Assembly: GCA_002455335.1 (NCBI GenBank)
Contig: DKKP01000370.1
Coordinates: forward strand, 4,914-29,974
Direction of reading: 5' to 3'
Length of the DNA stretch: 25,061 bases
From: Anaerolineales bacterium UBA6663
GTDB lineage: Bacteria; Chloroflexota; Anaerolineae; Anaerolineales; UBA6663
The notes beneath the pieces are model-generated. The model was not told where the DNA came from, searched no databases, and was given only the letters and a program-made list of their open reading frames with translations. The translations under genes were made by a program, and so were the position numbers. This document shows, piece after piece, positions 1 through 8,600 of the stretch. Position 1 is the first letter of the stretch; each line of letters opens with the position of its first letter.

Positions 1-609
1 CCAGAGCCGCGGGTCGCCGTCGACGCCCGGGTTCCACTCCGAGCCGAAGAACTCGCGATTGGTCGGGTAGGCGTTCTGCTGGAAGTCGTCGACGAGCGCC
101 TGGACATCGCCCTGGTCGACTTCGAGGCCGCTCTCGGCGAAGAAGTACACGTTCTCGGTCTTGTAGATCAGCGTGGCGTCGACCGTGAAGTTCTCGTTGG
201 TATCGGTGTCGCTGGCGTTGAACGTCAACTCCTGGCCGATCGGCCAATCGGCCGGCGCCTCGGCGACGACTTCGGGGATCGAGTCGATTCCGCGCAGACG
301 GAGCGCGACTTCCCGCAGATCGCGCGCCGGCACCTCGATCGCGTCGAGCGCGGCGAGTGTGTCGAGCCCGGCGTCCGGGTCCGCCGTCGCAAACGGGGTC
401 GGGGTACCCGATACAGCCGAGGTGTTGAACGGCCGCGGCGTGGCGGGCAGGGCGATGGCCGTGGAAACCGGCGGGAAGACCGGGCCCGATTGCCGCCCAG
501 CCGAGACCGCGCCGTACAGAAACGCCACGGTCAAGATGCCGCAGCAGCAGAGCATGATGACGCCCAGACCGATCGCGAGACCGATCCCCAGTTTGCTGTT
601 TGTGCTCAT
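1..609 (-). CDS. Exported/membrane-anchored peptidase-like protein, N-terminal part (runs off window)
   Basis: The first 203 codons are present and the gene continues past the left edge, so its C-terminus is not visible. Residues 7-33 form a single hydrophobic segment containing three consecutive cysteines (about residues 21-23), best read as a signal anchor; it does not fit a good lipobox. A Pro/Thr/Ala-rich linker follows (about 40-80), then a folded region from about 85. The stretch around residues 145-203 (VYFFAESG, then YPTNREFFGSEWNPGVDGDP) resembles the pro-region and entry of secreted M6/M30-type (immune inhibitor A or hyicolysin-like) metalloprotease-family proteins common in Chloroflexota; the zinc motif would lie outside the window, so the peptidase call is inference. 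The ATG lies 6 nt after the stop of the CpXC gene, indicating one transcript with it and the kinase upstream. Confidence 0.7.
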   Translation of the reverse strand, partial: MSTNSKLGIGLAIGLGVIMLCCCGILTVAFLYGAVSAGRQSGPVFPPVSTAIALPATPRPFNTSAVSGTPTPFATADPDAGLDTLAALDAIEVPARDLREVALRLRGIDSIPEVVAEAPADWPIGQELTFNASDTDTNENFTVDATLIYKTENVYFFAESGLEVDQGDVQALVDDFQQNAYPTNREFFGSEWNPGVDGDPRLW

Positions 610-615
610 CGGCGC

Positions 616-1971
616 TTATTTGCTCCAGTTCTTTTCCATCTCGAGCTGGACCGCCAGGCCATACAGGAAGTCAAGGCGCTCGGCGGCCGCCGTCTGGTTC
701 TGCTCGCGCATCTGGTTGCTGAGGTAGTTCAGCGTCTGCATGAACTCGGGCGTGATCTCGCCCGCGCGACCGCGCACAGCCGCCTCGGCCTCGGCCTCGG
801 TCGAGATCGCCATCAGTTCGTTGATCAGCTGGACCTCGGGCGGCGCGGCCTGCCGGATCATGTCGGTGATCAGGCCATTGATCAACTGCAATCGGCTGAG
901 CACGTCGGGCCGATTAGCGCGTTGCGCGGCCGCCATTTGGTCTTCGAGCAGTGCCAGGAAGGTGTCGTCGATCGCCTCGACGTTATCGTTCAGCGCCTTC
1001 TTGAGGTCCTGGGCCTCCATCAGCTTGCGCAGCGTGCCGGCCGCGACATCGAGCCGCGCGCGGGCCTCGGCGTCGATCTCCTGCGTGAGTTGGAGGAGCA
1101 CGTCGCGTTTTTGGGTGAGCGCACCCTTCTCAGGCTCTTCGGCCCGCTCGATGCGGCGCGTCAGCGACTCGAAAAAGGCGTAATCGGCCAGCGGCCGGGC
1201 CAGCGAGACATAGACTGCCAGTTGATCGTTTGACGATGCCTTGAGCACCAGGTCCATGAAGGTGTCGGGCGAGAGCTTGTCGCCAAGGTTGCGCAGTTCG
1301 TCGGCTGCCGCGTCGGCGACCTTCTGGCGCTCGACGATCTGCTTGCCAAAGGTGCTGTGCTCGAGCAATGCGCGTTGCAGCGCCGCGAAGACCTGCACGG
1401 CGCCTTGGTTGCCACTCTGCGCGGTGCGCGAGGCCGAGGCCGAGAGGATCTGGAACATCTGCCCGTCGATCTGAGCGTCGTTCTCCTGGATCAGAGTCGG
1501 TAGCGTGGTCTCGTTGGCCTGAAGCATGCGCTGAAGCAGCTGCGCCTTGGCGCGTTGGGCGTCGAGTTGTTCACGGGTGACGCCGTCCTTTTCGAGGATC
1601 CAGTCCATCAGCCCGTTCATGGTCAACGCCTGGCGCGGGCTAAACAGGTAAGCCTTGCGGCGCTCCTGCGGCAGCTTGTTGACGACCTCGTTGACCAGCC
1701 TGCCGATGATGCGCTCGCTCTCGGCCTGCGGCAGCCCCATCTCCATCGGAACGAACGAGAGGAGCAACTCCTTCTCGTTATCGTGGTAGACGAGCAGGCT
1801 GCTGGCCTGGCCGCGGAAGCCGCAGGTTGGGCAGTTGATGACGTTGATACTGCCGCTCATCAAGCGCTGCTTGGCCGATGGGTCCTGGCTGACGTCGATC
1901 AACTGCTCCAGCTCGACCTGCACGGGGGTGCGGCATTTGGGGCAGGAGACCATGGTGCGGATTGGGGCCAT
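616..1971 (-). CDS. CpXC domain protein with repeated helical modules
   Basis: A 451-residue cytoplasmic protein. Two CPxC knuckles (Cys10/Cys13 and Cys47/Cys50) should bind one zinc ion and define the CpXC domain (about residues 1-110). The rest is predicted all-helical. It contains about four copies of a helical module, at roughly 169-205, 264-300, 336-374 and 407-446, each with a Phe (e.g. TPEFM), an Ala about ten residues later and a closing LxxL pattern; related copies occur in the giant glycosyltransferase at 5641-11847. I place the start at the ATG at 1971 because GAGG lies 7 nt upstream and the CpXC domain begins there; an upstream in-frame start would add 19 residues of poor character. 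It lies 63 bp after the kinase and 6 nt before the exported peptidase-like gene. The function of CpXC proteins is not established; a scaffold or sensor role is inference. Confidence 0.85.
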   Translation of the reverse strand: MAPIRTMVSCPKCRTPVQVELEQLIDVSQDPSAKQRLMSGSINVINCPTCGFRGQASSLLVYHDNEKELLLSFVPMEMGLPQAESERIIGRLVNEVVNKLPQERRKAYLFSPRQALTMNGLMDWILEKDGVTREQLDAQRAKAQLLQRMLQANETTLPTLIQENDAQIDGQMFQILSASASRTAQSGNQGAVQVFAALQRALLEHSTFGKQIVERQKVADAAADELRNLGDKLSPDTFMDLVLKASSNDQLAVYVSLARPLADYAFFESLTRRIERAEEPEKGALTQKRDVLLQLTQEIDAEARARLDVAAGTLRKLMEAQDLKKALNDNVEAIDDTFLALLEDQMAAAQRANRPDVLSRLQLINGLITDMIRQAAPPEVQLINELMAISTEAEAEAAVRGRAGEITPEFMQTLNYLSNQMREQNQTAAAERLDFLYGLAVQLEMEKNWSK

Positions 1972-2034
1972 AACATTCCTCGAAGTGTGTAACGGGATGG
2001 CGGGCGCGATCTGGGAGCCGAAGCGCACCCGGGT

Positions 2035-3609
2035 CTAGCTCGCAAGATCCCCATTGTATCGTGGCAGCGTCACCGTGAATGTGGCGCCTTTGTTGGGCTC
2101 GGAATCCGCCCGGATCTCGCCGCCATGGGCCTTGACGATGGCCCGGGTCAGGAAGAGGCCAAGACCCGTGCCCTTGACGCGGCGCGTCAGATCGCCCTCG
2201 GCGCGATAAAAACGGTCGAACACATGCGGCAGGTCGTGGGCCGCGATCCCGGCGCCCTCGTCGCTGACGCGCAGTTCGACGGCATCGGGCTTGCTGATCC
2301 CGCGCACCCGGATCTCGCCGCCGTTGGGGGCGTATTTGATCGCGTTCGACAGGAGGTTCGAGAGGACCTGGCGCAGACGCTCTTCGTCGCCGAGGACCTC
2401 CGGAAAGCCAGCTGGGAAGTCGGCGACCAGCGTGTGGCGGGTGGTCTGGGTTTTGAACTTTTCGATCAGTTGACGCGCGAGCACGTCGAGCGCGACCTCG
2501 CTGAGGTTGAGTTTGAGGTCGCCGGACTGCAGGCGCGAGGCGTCGAGCAGGCTCTCGATCAACTCGGTCAGGCGATCGGCCTCGTCGATGATCACGGCCA
2601 ACGAATCGCGCACGGTTTCGCGGTCCCAGGTCGCGTCTTCGCGGCTCAAGGTCTCGGCGTAGCCTTTGATCAGGGCGACCGGGGTTTTGAGCTCATGGCT
2701 GACCACCGAGACGAAGGTGCTCTTGAGCTCCTCGGCCTCGCGGATCCGGGTCATGTCGTGGACGTCGGCGATGACGTTGACCAGCCGGCCCTCGCGATCG
2801 AAGACCGCGGCGTAGCTGATGCCGACCGGCACGATGCCGCCGTTGCGACGGAGCAGGTCGCCCTCGACGTACAGTGGGGCGGTTGTGCCGGGGAGCGGCC
2901 AGCCGTCGGCCATGGCGGCGTTGAGATCGGGGCCGGCCGGGCGGTGCGCCCAGCGGATGATGTCGTCGTGGTGCAGGCCGAGCGCCTCTGGCGCGGGCAG
3001 GGCGGTGAGCGTGCTCAGCGCGCGATTGAAACGCGTGATCTTGCCGGCCGGGTCGATGATCAACACGCCGTCGGCGTAGGCGTCGAGCACGGCGTCGAGC
3101 CGCCGTTTCTCGGCCGAGACCTGCTGGTAGAGCACAGCGTTATGGACTGCGATTGCGGCCTGAACCGCGAACGAGGAGAGCAGGGCGCGGTCATTGGCCG
3201 AAAACTGATTGCCATAGCCGCGCAGGATGAAGATCAGGCCGACGACTTCCCGCCGCGCGATCATCGGCAGGCCGACGCCGGTCAGCAGACCGAGTGAGGC
3301 GACGGCGCCGATGCGTTGGAGGCGTCGACTGACCTCGGGGATCTCGAAGCGCTCCGGGTCGTCGTGGTCGGGGATGTCGGCCAGCAGCGGGTCGAACGCC
3401 GAGACGAATTGCTCGGGGATGCCGACATACGCGCGCAGGCGCCAGCGCCCGCCCTCGCGCAGGGCGATCAGGCCGGCCTGGCCGGCCGTCAGTTCGACGG
3501 CGGCCTGGAGGATGCGCTTGAGCACCGTGGGCAGCTCGAGCTGTTCGGTGATCGCGCGCGAGATCTCGAGCAGATAGTCACGCTGGCGGACGCGGAAATC
3601 GGGCAGCAC
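2035..3609 (-). CDS. Soluble GAF-PAS sensor histidine kinase
   Basis: A 524-residue hybrid-free sensor kinase with no transmembrane segment, so it senses a cytoplasmic signal. Order: GAF domain (about 15-160), PAS domain (about 168-290), HisKA dimerisation domain with the phospho-acceptor His305 in SHELKTP, and HATPase_c with N-box Asn422 (NLLSNAIKYAPNGG), G1 DEGAGI at 450-455, F-box DRFYRAEG and G2 GTGLGL at 480-485. All catalytic elements are intact. No response-regulator gene lies in the window, so its partner is elsewhere. The start is GTG: an in-frame TAG lies four codons upstream and no other start codon intervenes. That TAG is part of a -10-like TAGAAT, leaving 6 nt between the box and GTG, so a leaderless transcript is likely. 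The CpXC gene follows after 63 bp. Confidence 0.95.
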   Translation of the reverse strand: MLPDFRVRQRDYLLEISRAITEQLELPTVLKRILQAAVELTAGQAGLIALREGGRWRLRAYVGIPEQFVSAFDPLLADIPDHDDPERFEIPEVSRRLQRIGAVASLGLLTGVGLPMIARREVVGLIFILRGYGNQFSANDRALLSSFAVQAAIAVHNAVLYQQVSAEKRRLDAVLDAYADGVLIIDPAGKITRFNRALSTLTALPAPEALGLHHDDIIRWAHRPAGPDLNAAMADGWPLPGTTAPLYVEGDLLRRNGGIVPVGISYAAVFDREGRLVNVIADVHDMTRIREAEELKSTFVSVVSHELKTPVALIKGYAETLSREDATWDRETVRDSLAVIIDEADRLTELIESLLDASRLQSGDLKLNLSEVALDVLARQLIEKFKTQTTRHTLVADFPAGFPEVLGDEERLRQVLSNLLSNAIKYAPNGGEIRVRGISKPDAVELRVSDEGAGIAAHDLPHVFDRFYRAEGDLTRRVKGTGLGLFLTRAIVKAHGGEIRADSEPNKGATFTVTLPRYNGDLAS

Positions 3610-3615
3610 GGGTCG

Positions 3616-3645
3616 ATTCTAAGCCAGGGCGGGTTAGATTCCCAA
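3616..3645 (-). promoter_or_regulatory. Predicted sigma-70-type promoter of the histidine kinase operon
   Basis: Read on the minus strand, TTGGGA (3645-3640) is followed by an 18-nt spacer and TAGAAT (3621-3616). The expected transcription start is 7 nt beyond the -10 box, on or next to the G of the GTG start at 3609. There is no room for a ribosome binding site. An 11-bp direct repeat, AAGCCAGGGCG, occurs at 3621-3631 (overlapping this promoter) and at 3690-3700; it could be a binding site or chance. Confidence 0.5.
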
Positions 3646-3795
3646 TAGCGTGGCGGGGCGAGTGGCCAACGACTCGCGTGAACTGGGTCAAGCCAGGGCG
3701 CCAGACAAGAAGGGCTCGTATCGTGTCGGCTCATCAACACTGCTTGCGACTAATTGTGATACGCTTCCCGTTAAACAAGGTAGGAATAGTCCATA

Positions 3796-4368
3796 ATGAC
3801 GTCGAAAACGATGAACCGGTTTGGGCCGTATGGTCTCTGGCTTCTGGCCAATGCTGCCGGGTTTCTGGTCGGTAGTCTGCTTGGCGCGACGGACGGCGGT
3901 TACGTCCCTGAGCAATTGCTCGCGACGTGGGGCCGCTGGGGCCTGATCGCCGGAGACCTTGTCTTCGGCGCTTGTATCGGGCTGGCGCAGTGGTGGGCGC
4001 TCCGACGAACTGCGCAGCGGAGCCTGTCGCTGACCTGGATCCCGGTGACCGCGCTTGGCTTCGTCCTGGGTGCGCGGTTGGGGCCAGGTGTGTCCTTCGC
4101 GATCGCGGCCGATGTCACGTTGATCGCGATCGTCTTTGGCGTTGTGATGGGTGGCGCGCAGGGTGTCGCGACCTGGTTCCTTGTGCGCGACTGGCATCCG
4201 CGGGCCGGTTTGTGGATCCCATTTTCGATCGCGGCCTGGGTGGTGGGCGAATCCATTGCCTTCAGCCTCGGGTTTGCCCATTGGGGCGTCCCGCTGGTGG
4301 CGGTTGCGATCGCGGCCGTGACGGGCGCGCACCTCTTTGGGTTGCAGAGCCGGTCGGCGGCGGCCTGA
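3796..4368 (+). CDS. Polytopic membrane protein of unknown function
   Basis: A 190-residue protein with five or six predicted membrane segments (about 13-31, 47-68, 81-99, 103-130, 138-158, 163-182). Two segments carry a similar Gly-rich/Gln pattern, GACIGLAQWWALR (about 58-70) and GVVMGGAQGVATWFLVR (about 115-131), so the protein may contain an internal duplication. Small membrane proteins with this GxxxGxxQ-x-L pattern are common in Chloroflexota and cyanobacteria, but I do not know a function. The ATG is preceded at a suitable distance by AAGGTAGGA (3777-3785). It is divergent from the kinase, with 186 bp between them, and precedes the glycosyltransferase gene by 101 bp. Confidence 0.8.
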   Translation: MTSKTMNRFGPYGLWLLANAAGFLVGSLLGATDGGYVPEQLLATWGRWGLIAGDLVFGACIGLAQWWALRRTAQRSLSLTWIPVTALGFVLGARLGPGVSFAIAADVTLIAIVFGVVMGGAQGVATWFLVRDWHPRAGLWIPFSIAAWVVGESIAFSLGFAHWGVPLVAVAIAAVTGAHLFGLQSRSAAA

Positions 4369-4434
4369 TCGGTTGTCTCGACCCCTACTGAATGCCGTTA
4401 AGCCGGAATTAACTGCACATTTGGATTTGGTTTA

Positions 4435-4463
4435 CTGACGCCTTCGGTGACGTTTCATAAAGT
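4435..4463 (+). promoter_or_regulatory. Predicted promoter of the 4470 glycosyltransferase gene, leaderless type
   Basis: CTGACG (4435-4440), a 17-nt spacer and TAAAGT (4458-4463) match a sigma-70-type promoter. The expected +1 is 7 nt after the -10 box, which is the A of the ATG at 4470. The TAA in the -10 box is in frame with the gene, so ATG 4470 is the first possible start. GGAG at 4464-4467 is only 2 nt from the ATG, too close to act as a normal ribosome binding site. Confidence 0.5.
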
Positions 4464-4469
4464 GGAGCC

Positions 4470-5594
4470 ATGTCTCCCACGTCGCGTGAGGTGGATTCAC
4501 GTGCCTCGACGGGCACTGAGCCTCAAGCCGAAGCGCGTTTCTCGATGCCGGCGAAAACCGAACTGGCGTCCCGTCTGGCTGCCCTGAAAGGTCGGACCGG
4601 AGCCGGGGTTCGATCGAAGGGCGTCGCGTTCATCGGCGTTGGCGAAGTCTCAGACGGCATTCGTCTGGGCGTGCCGGTTGCCGGGCTGGCAGCGCTCGGC
4701 AGGTTGGCGACTGTCGCGCGGCGTGCAGCGCAGCTCGACCTGGCGCGCTTCGACACACTTGTCTTCTCGCGACCCCAACTGTCAGCGACTGCCCCGCGCG
4801 AGATCGAGGCTGCCCGGCGGTCGGGCAGCCGGGTGGTCATCGACCTCGACGACGATTTCTATTCCATTCCGCTGGATCATCCCGGGTACCACGGGGTTGG
4901 GCTGGGAAACCCCGCGCGGCTGCAGATCCTCGAACGGCTGCTCGAGCAGGCGGATCGGGTGGTCGTGGCCACGCCGGCCCTGGCGGAGCGCTACGCCCCC
5001 CTGACTCGCCATGTAACCGTCATCCCGAACGGCTGGTCGCGCTCCAACCCGCTTTGGGAACAGGCCGTGACGGCCCATGAGCCGCTGAACATCGGTTGGG
5101 CCGGCACGCCGACGCATCGCGCCGATCTGGCGTTGTTGATCGAGGATGTGGTTGCCTTCATGCGCCGCACGCCTGCGGGCCATCTGATCATTGGCGGCGA
5201 TCCCGTCGCGTGGCAGATGTTCGGCGATCTACCCGAATCGCGTCGGACGTTCGTCCCGATGCTCCCCTTCGAACAGTACCCGAATCTGCTGGCGCAATTC
5301 GACGTTCTGCTGGCGCCGCTCTGTGCCAACGCCTTCAATGAGGCCAAGAGCGACATCAAGCTGCTCGAGGCCGGCATACGTCGGATTCCGTGGGTTGCGT
5401 CGCCGCGCGCCGCCTACATGGCCTGGGGTGACGGCGGGCTCTTCGCGGATGCGCCAGGCGAGTGGCTCAAGGCGCTCGTGCAACTGGAACAGGATTCCGC
5501 GCTGCGTGCGAAGCTGGGCGCTGCCGGCCGTGCATTGGCCGAACAACGCGAAGCCGCTCAGATCGCGCGCCTCTGGCTCGAAGCATTGGTCTGA
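4470..5594 (+). CDS. Glycosyltransferase (GT-B fold, GT4-like)
   Basis: A 374-residue cytoplasmic glycosyltransferase. After a variable, charged N-terminus (1-50), the acceptor-side Rossmann region includes VIDLDDDFYSIP with Asp125, 127, 128 and 129. The donor-side half begins at about 205 (NIGWAGTPTHRADL) and ends with NEAKSDIKLLEAG (290-302), which takes the place of the EX7E nucleotide-sugar-binding motif in GT4-like enzymes. Donor and acceptor cannot be read from sequence. It is the first gene of a glycan-assembly pair: the 2068-residue multi-domain protein begins 46 bp later on the same strand, so the two probably act on the same surface polysaccharide or glycoprotein. A later Met (residue 26) is a possible alternative start. 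Confidence 0.9.
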   Translation: MSPTSREVDSRASTGTEPQAEARFSMPAKTELASRLAALKGRTGAGVRSKGVAFIGVGEVSDGIRLGVPVAGLAALGRLATVARRAAQLDLARFDTLVFSRPQLSATAPREIEAARRSGSRVVIDLDDDFYSIPLDHPGYHGVGLGNPARLQILERLLEQADRVVVATPALAERYAPLTRHVTVIPNGWSRSNPLWEQAVTAHEPLNIGWAGTPTHRADLALLIEDVVAFMRRTPAGHLIIGGDPVAWQMFGDLPESRRTFVPMLPFEQYPNLLAQFDVLLAPLCANAFNEAKSDIKLLEAGIRRIPWVASPRAAYMAWGDGGLFADAPGEWLKALVQLEQDSALRAKLGAAGRALAEQREAAQIARLWLEALV

Positions 5595-5640
5595 ACCCGA
5601 GCGAGCCGGGATCCGCCTGTCGGGGCGAAACACTAACCGG

Positions 5641-8600
5641 ATGGAGCCGGTGGTCGACATGAACAATCACTTCAACTGGGACAAACTGATGGCTGATCGC
5701 AAAGTCGAGGACTTCCTGGCGTCCGACGACTTGTGGGGCGATCACCAGGATATGGATACGCCGGGGCGTCGTGTCTGGCGCGACTATCTGCGCGCCAGGC
5801 TCGGACAGGGCGGCGTGCGGCTGCTGGAAATCGGTTTTGGCGCCGGTATCGACTATCGTGGCCTCGAGCGTGAAGGGCTGGTCGACCACCCCGGGCTCGA
5901 ATACTACGGCGCCGACGTCACCCGAAAGTTCGTGGCGCATGCGCAGCGCCATTACAGCCACATGAAGCCGCACCTGATCGACGGCTACCGGCTACCCTTC
6001 CCGGATGGATTCTTCGACGTGGTGTACATGCGTCACGTCCTCGAGCACCAGACACATTACGACGCGCTTCTCGCCGAGATGCTGCGCGTCAGCCGTGGTG
6101 AAGTCTTTGTCATTTTCTTCATTCCGCTGTCCGATGCGCCTGACGACCGGATCACATTCGATGGCACCTGGTACAACAACGAGTACTCTCGGTTGCGGTT
6201 CGACCAATTCGTGGCGTCGCATGGCTACGTCGGCGAAGAAATCGCCAGGTTCCACTTCGACACCGGTTACGCCGACGATCAGTTGATGATCCTGCGGCGC
6301 AACCCGGTTCTCGAGACAAATCCAACACACTCGGGCCGACCGCTGACCATCGCGTTTGGCACGCAACATTGGCCGGCGCCCGGCCAACCGACCGAAGGTA
6401 TCGGCGCGTATGTCGTCACAGTGGCTCGTGGCTTTGCGGCGCGTGGGCATCGGGTGCACGTCCTCACCTGTGCGCATCCGGGCCAGCCCGCAAACTGGGT
6501 TGACGAGGGCGTCCAGATCCATGCCATCGGCTTGCCTGGGCCGAACGCAAAGGACCCGTCGTCGGTGCGCGCGTACAGCCGGGCCGTGGTTGATGGGTTG
6601 GCAGCGCTCGATGCCGTAGAGCCGATCGATGTGATCGAGTTCCAGGAATGGGCTGCAGAGGGTTGGGCCTTTGTGCCAAGACCGGGTCAGTTGTTCGTGG
6701 TCCGGACACAGACGCCAAGCTGGGTGATCCGTGACTTCGAGTATGCGGATGGCAATCCGACCGAGCTGCAGATCGACGAACTCGAGCGCTGGGCGCTGGA
6801 ACGCGCCGACCTTGTGACGGCGCCGTCGCGGCTGGGTGCACGGCGCCTCTCCGAGCGCTGGTCTGTCGACTCTGAGGCCGCCCGCGTCATCCCGAACGCC
6901 ATTGACGCGAAGCGTTTCACGCCGGCCGATGCGCCCCAGCGACCCGCGTCTCCGATTGTGCTGTGCGTTAACCGCTATTCGCCGCTCAAGGGCGCCGAGG
7001 AATTCGTGCGGGCGGCGGCGATCGTGCACGAGGCTTTCCCAGAGGCGCGCTTTCGCATGCTGGGGCGCGACGCCGATTGGCAGGGCGAGCCGGCCAGCCA
7101 ATACCTGCGAAATCTGGCGCGGCAACTTGGCTTGCCCGATGGCGCCCTCGAGATCCCCGGCCCAGTGACGCGCGAGGCTCTACCGGCGGAATATGCGGCG
7201 GCTGAGGTGTGCGTCAATCCATCGCTCTACGAAAACGTCTCGCATACCGCGCTCGAGGCATTGGCCTGCGGCCGTCCGACTGTGATGACCAGCGGGCAGG
7301 GCAACGCCGAGTACGTGACCGACGGCGACGACGCCCTTGTGGTGCCGCCCGGCGACGTCGCGACCCTGGCCGCTGCGATTCAGACTCTCCTGGGGGATGC
7401 CGATCTGCGCGACCGAATGGGTGCGGCGGCGCGGTCGACCGTTGAGCGGTCGCTGTCGAGTGACGTTGTGGTGGCGCAGATCGAGAACGCCTATCGCGCC
7501 GGGCTTATGAGTATTGCTTCGCGCCGACCCTTACCCCCGGCTAAGCTATACGTCGGGATCCTCACACGCAATGCGCTGGAGTACACGCAGCGCTGTCTGG
7601 CGAGCCTGGCGGCACATACGCCGGTTCCCCATCACATCTTCATCCTCGATAACGCATCCACCGACGCGACGCCCGAGTGGCTTGGCGCATTGAAGGCGCC
7701 ACAGATCCACGTCACATTGAGCGACGTCAACCACGGCGTCCCCGGCGGGCGCAATCGGCTGCTCAAGACCATCCTTCCGCACCTCGCCGCAGATGGTCTC
7801 GTGGTGTTTCTCGACAACGATGTCGAGGTCCACGAGGGTTGGCACACGCCGTTCATCGATCTGTTCGCGGCACAGCCCGAGGTCGGCGTCGCCGGCGCGC
7901 ATGGGCATCCCTTTGTCGTCACGGATGAGGGCCGCGAGCTGTTGCCGGCGCCGGAGGTCGGCCCGACGCCCGTCGACGTCGTCACGGGCTTTTGCTTTTG
8001 GGTGCGCGGCGCTGTCGCGCGCAGCATCGGGCTCTTTGACGAACGGCTTGGGCGCTTCTGGCACGAAGACGACGATTACTGTGTGCGCGCCCTGGCGGCC
8101 GGCTGGGAGGTGTATGCGATCCCGGGCGCGCCGTTGACCCATCACGAGCACAAGTCCGGCGTGGCGCAGCCGACCGTGATCGCGCAGGGGGGCTCACCCG
8201 ATAATCAGCGCTACCTCGCTGACAAGTGGCGACGCCTGGGCTATGTCGATGCCCAGGGTTATGTGGTCAGGCGAAGTGGCAGAGCGGCGGGCGCGCCCTC
8301 GGGGAGCGGCCACGACGCCGCGGCCGAGCAGGTCGCCTGCGATCGCATTGGCGCGATGTTGGGGCGGCCGTCGCTCACGCGCGACGAACTTGATCGCGCC
8401 GTCGGGTTCTTCCAGATGCTGCTGGCAGCCCCAGACCTGCTGGCCTTCGCCCAGGAGCAGGTGGCCGAACTGACGCCTGAGTTTATGGCGCTCTTGACAC
8501 TCAATCTCGAGCAGGCGCGCGGCGACGGCAACCTCGACCTGGCCGAGGGGCTCGAGGCCCTGCAGATCGAGTTGGCCGCTCTGGCGCGTCACAGAGACGA

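Noticed and set aside
1972..2028. 19-residue N-terminal extension of the CpXC protein
   Set aside because: The ATG at 1971 has GAGG 7 nt upstream and sits directly before the CpXC domain; the extension would almost abut the kinase stop.
2125..3297. 390-codon open frame on the plus strand
   Set aside because: It is antisense to the histidine kinase, which has intact, recognisable motifs. The translation is a low-information Asp/Arg/Gly-rich shadow typical of GC-rich DNA.
5191..5640. N-terminal 150-codon extension of the giant glycosyltransferase frame
   Set aside because: It overlaps the well-supported preceding glycosyltransferase in another frame, and its translation is Arg/Ser/Cys-rich nonsense. 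The first credible domain begins just after 5641.
5992..7125. 377-codon open frame on the minus strand
   Set aside because: Antisense to the methyltransferase and first GT4 domain of the giant protein, both with intact motifs.
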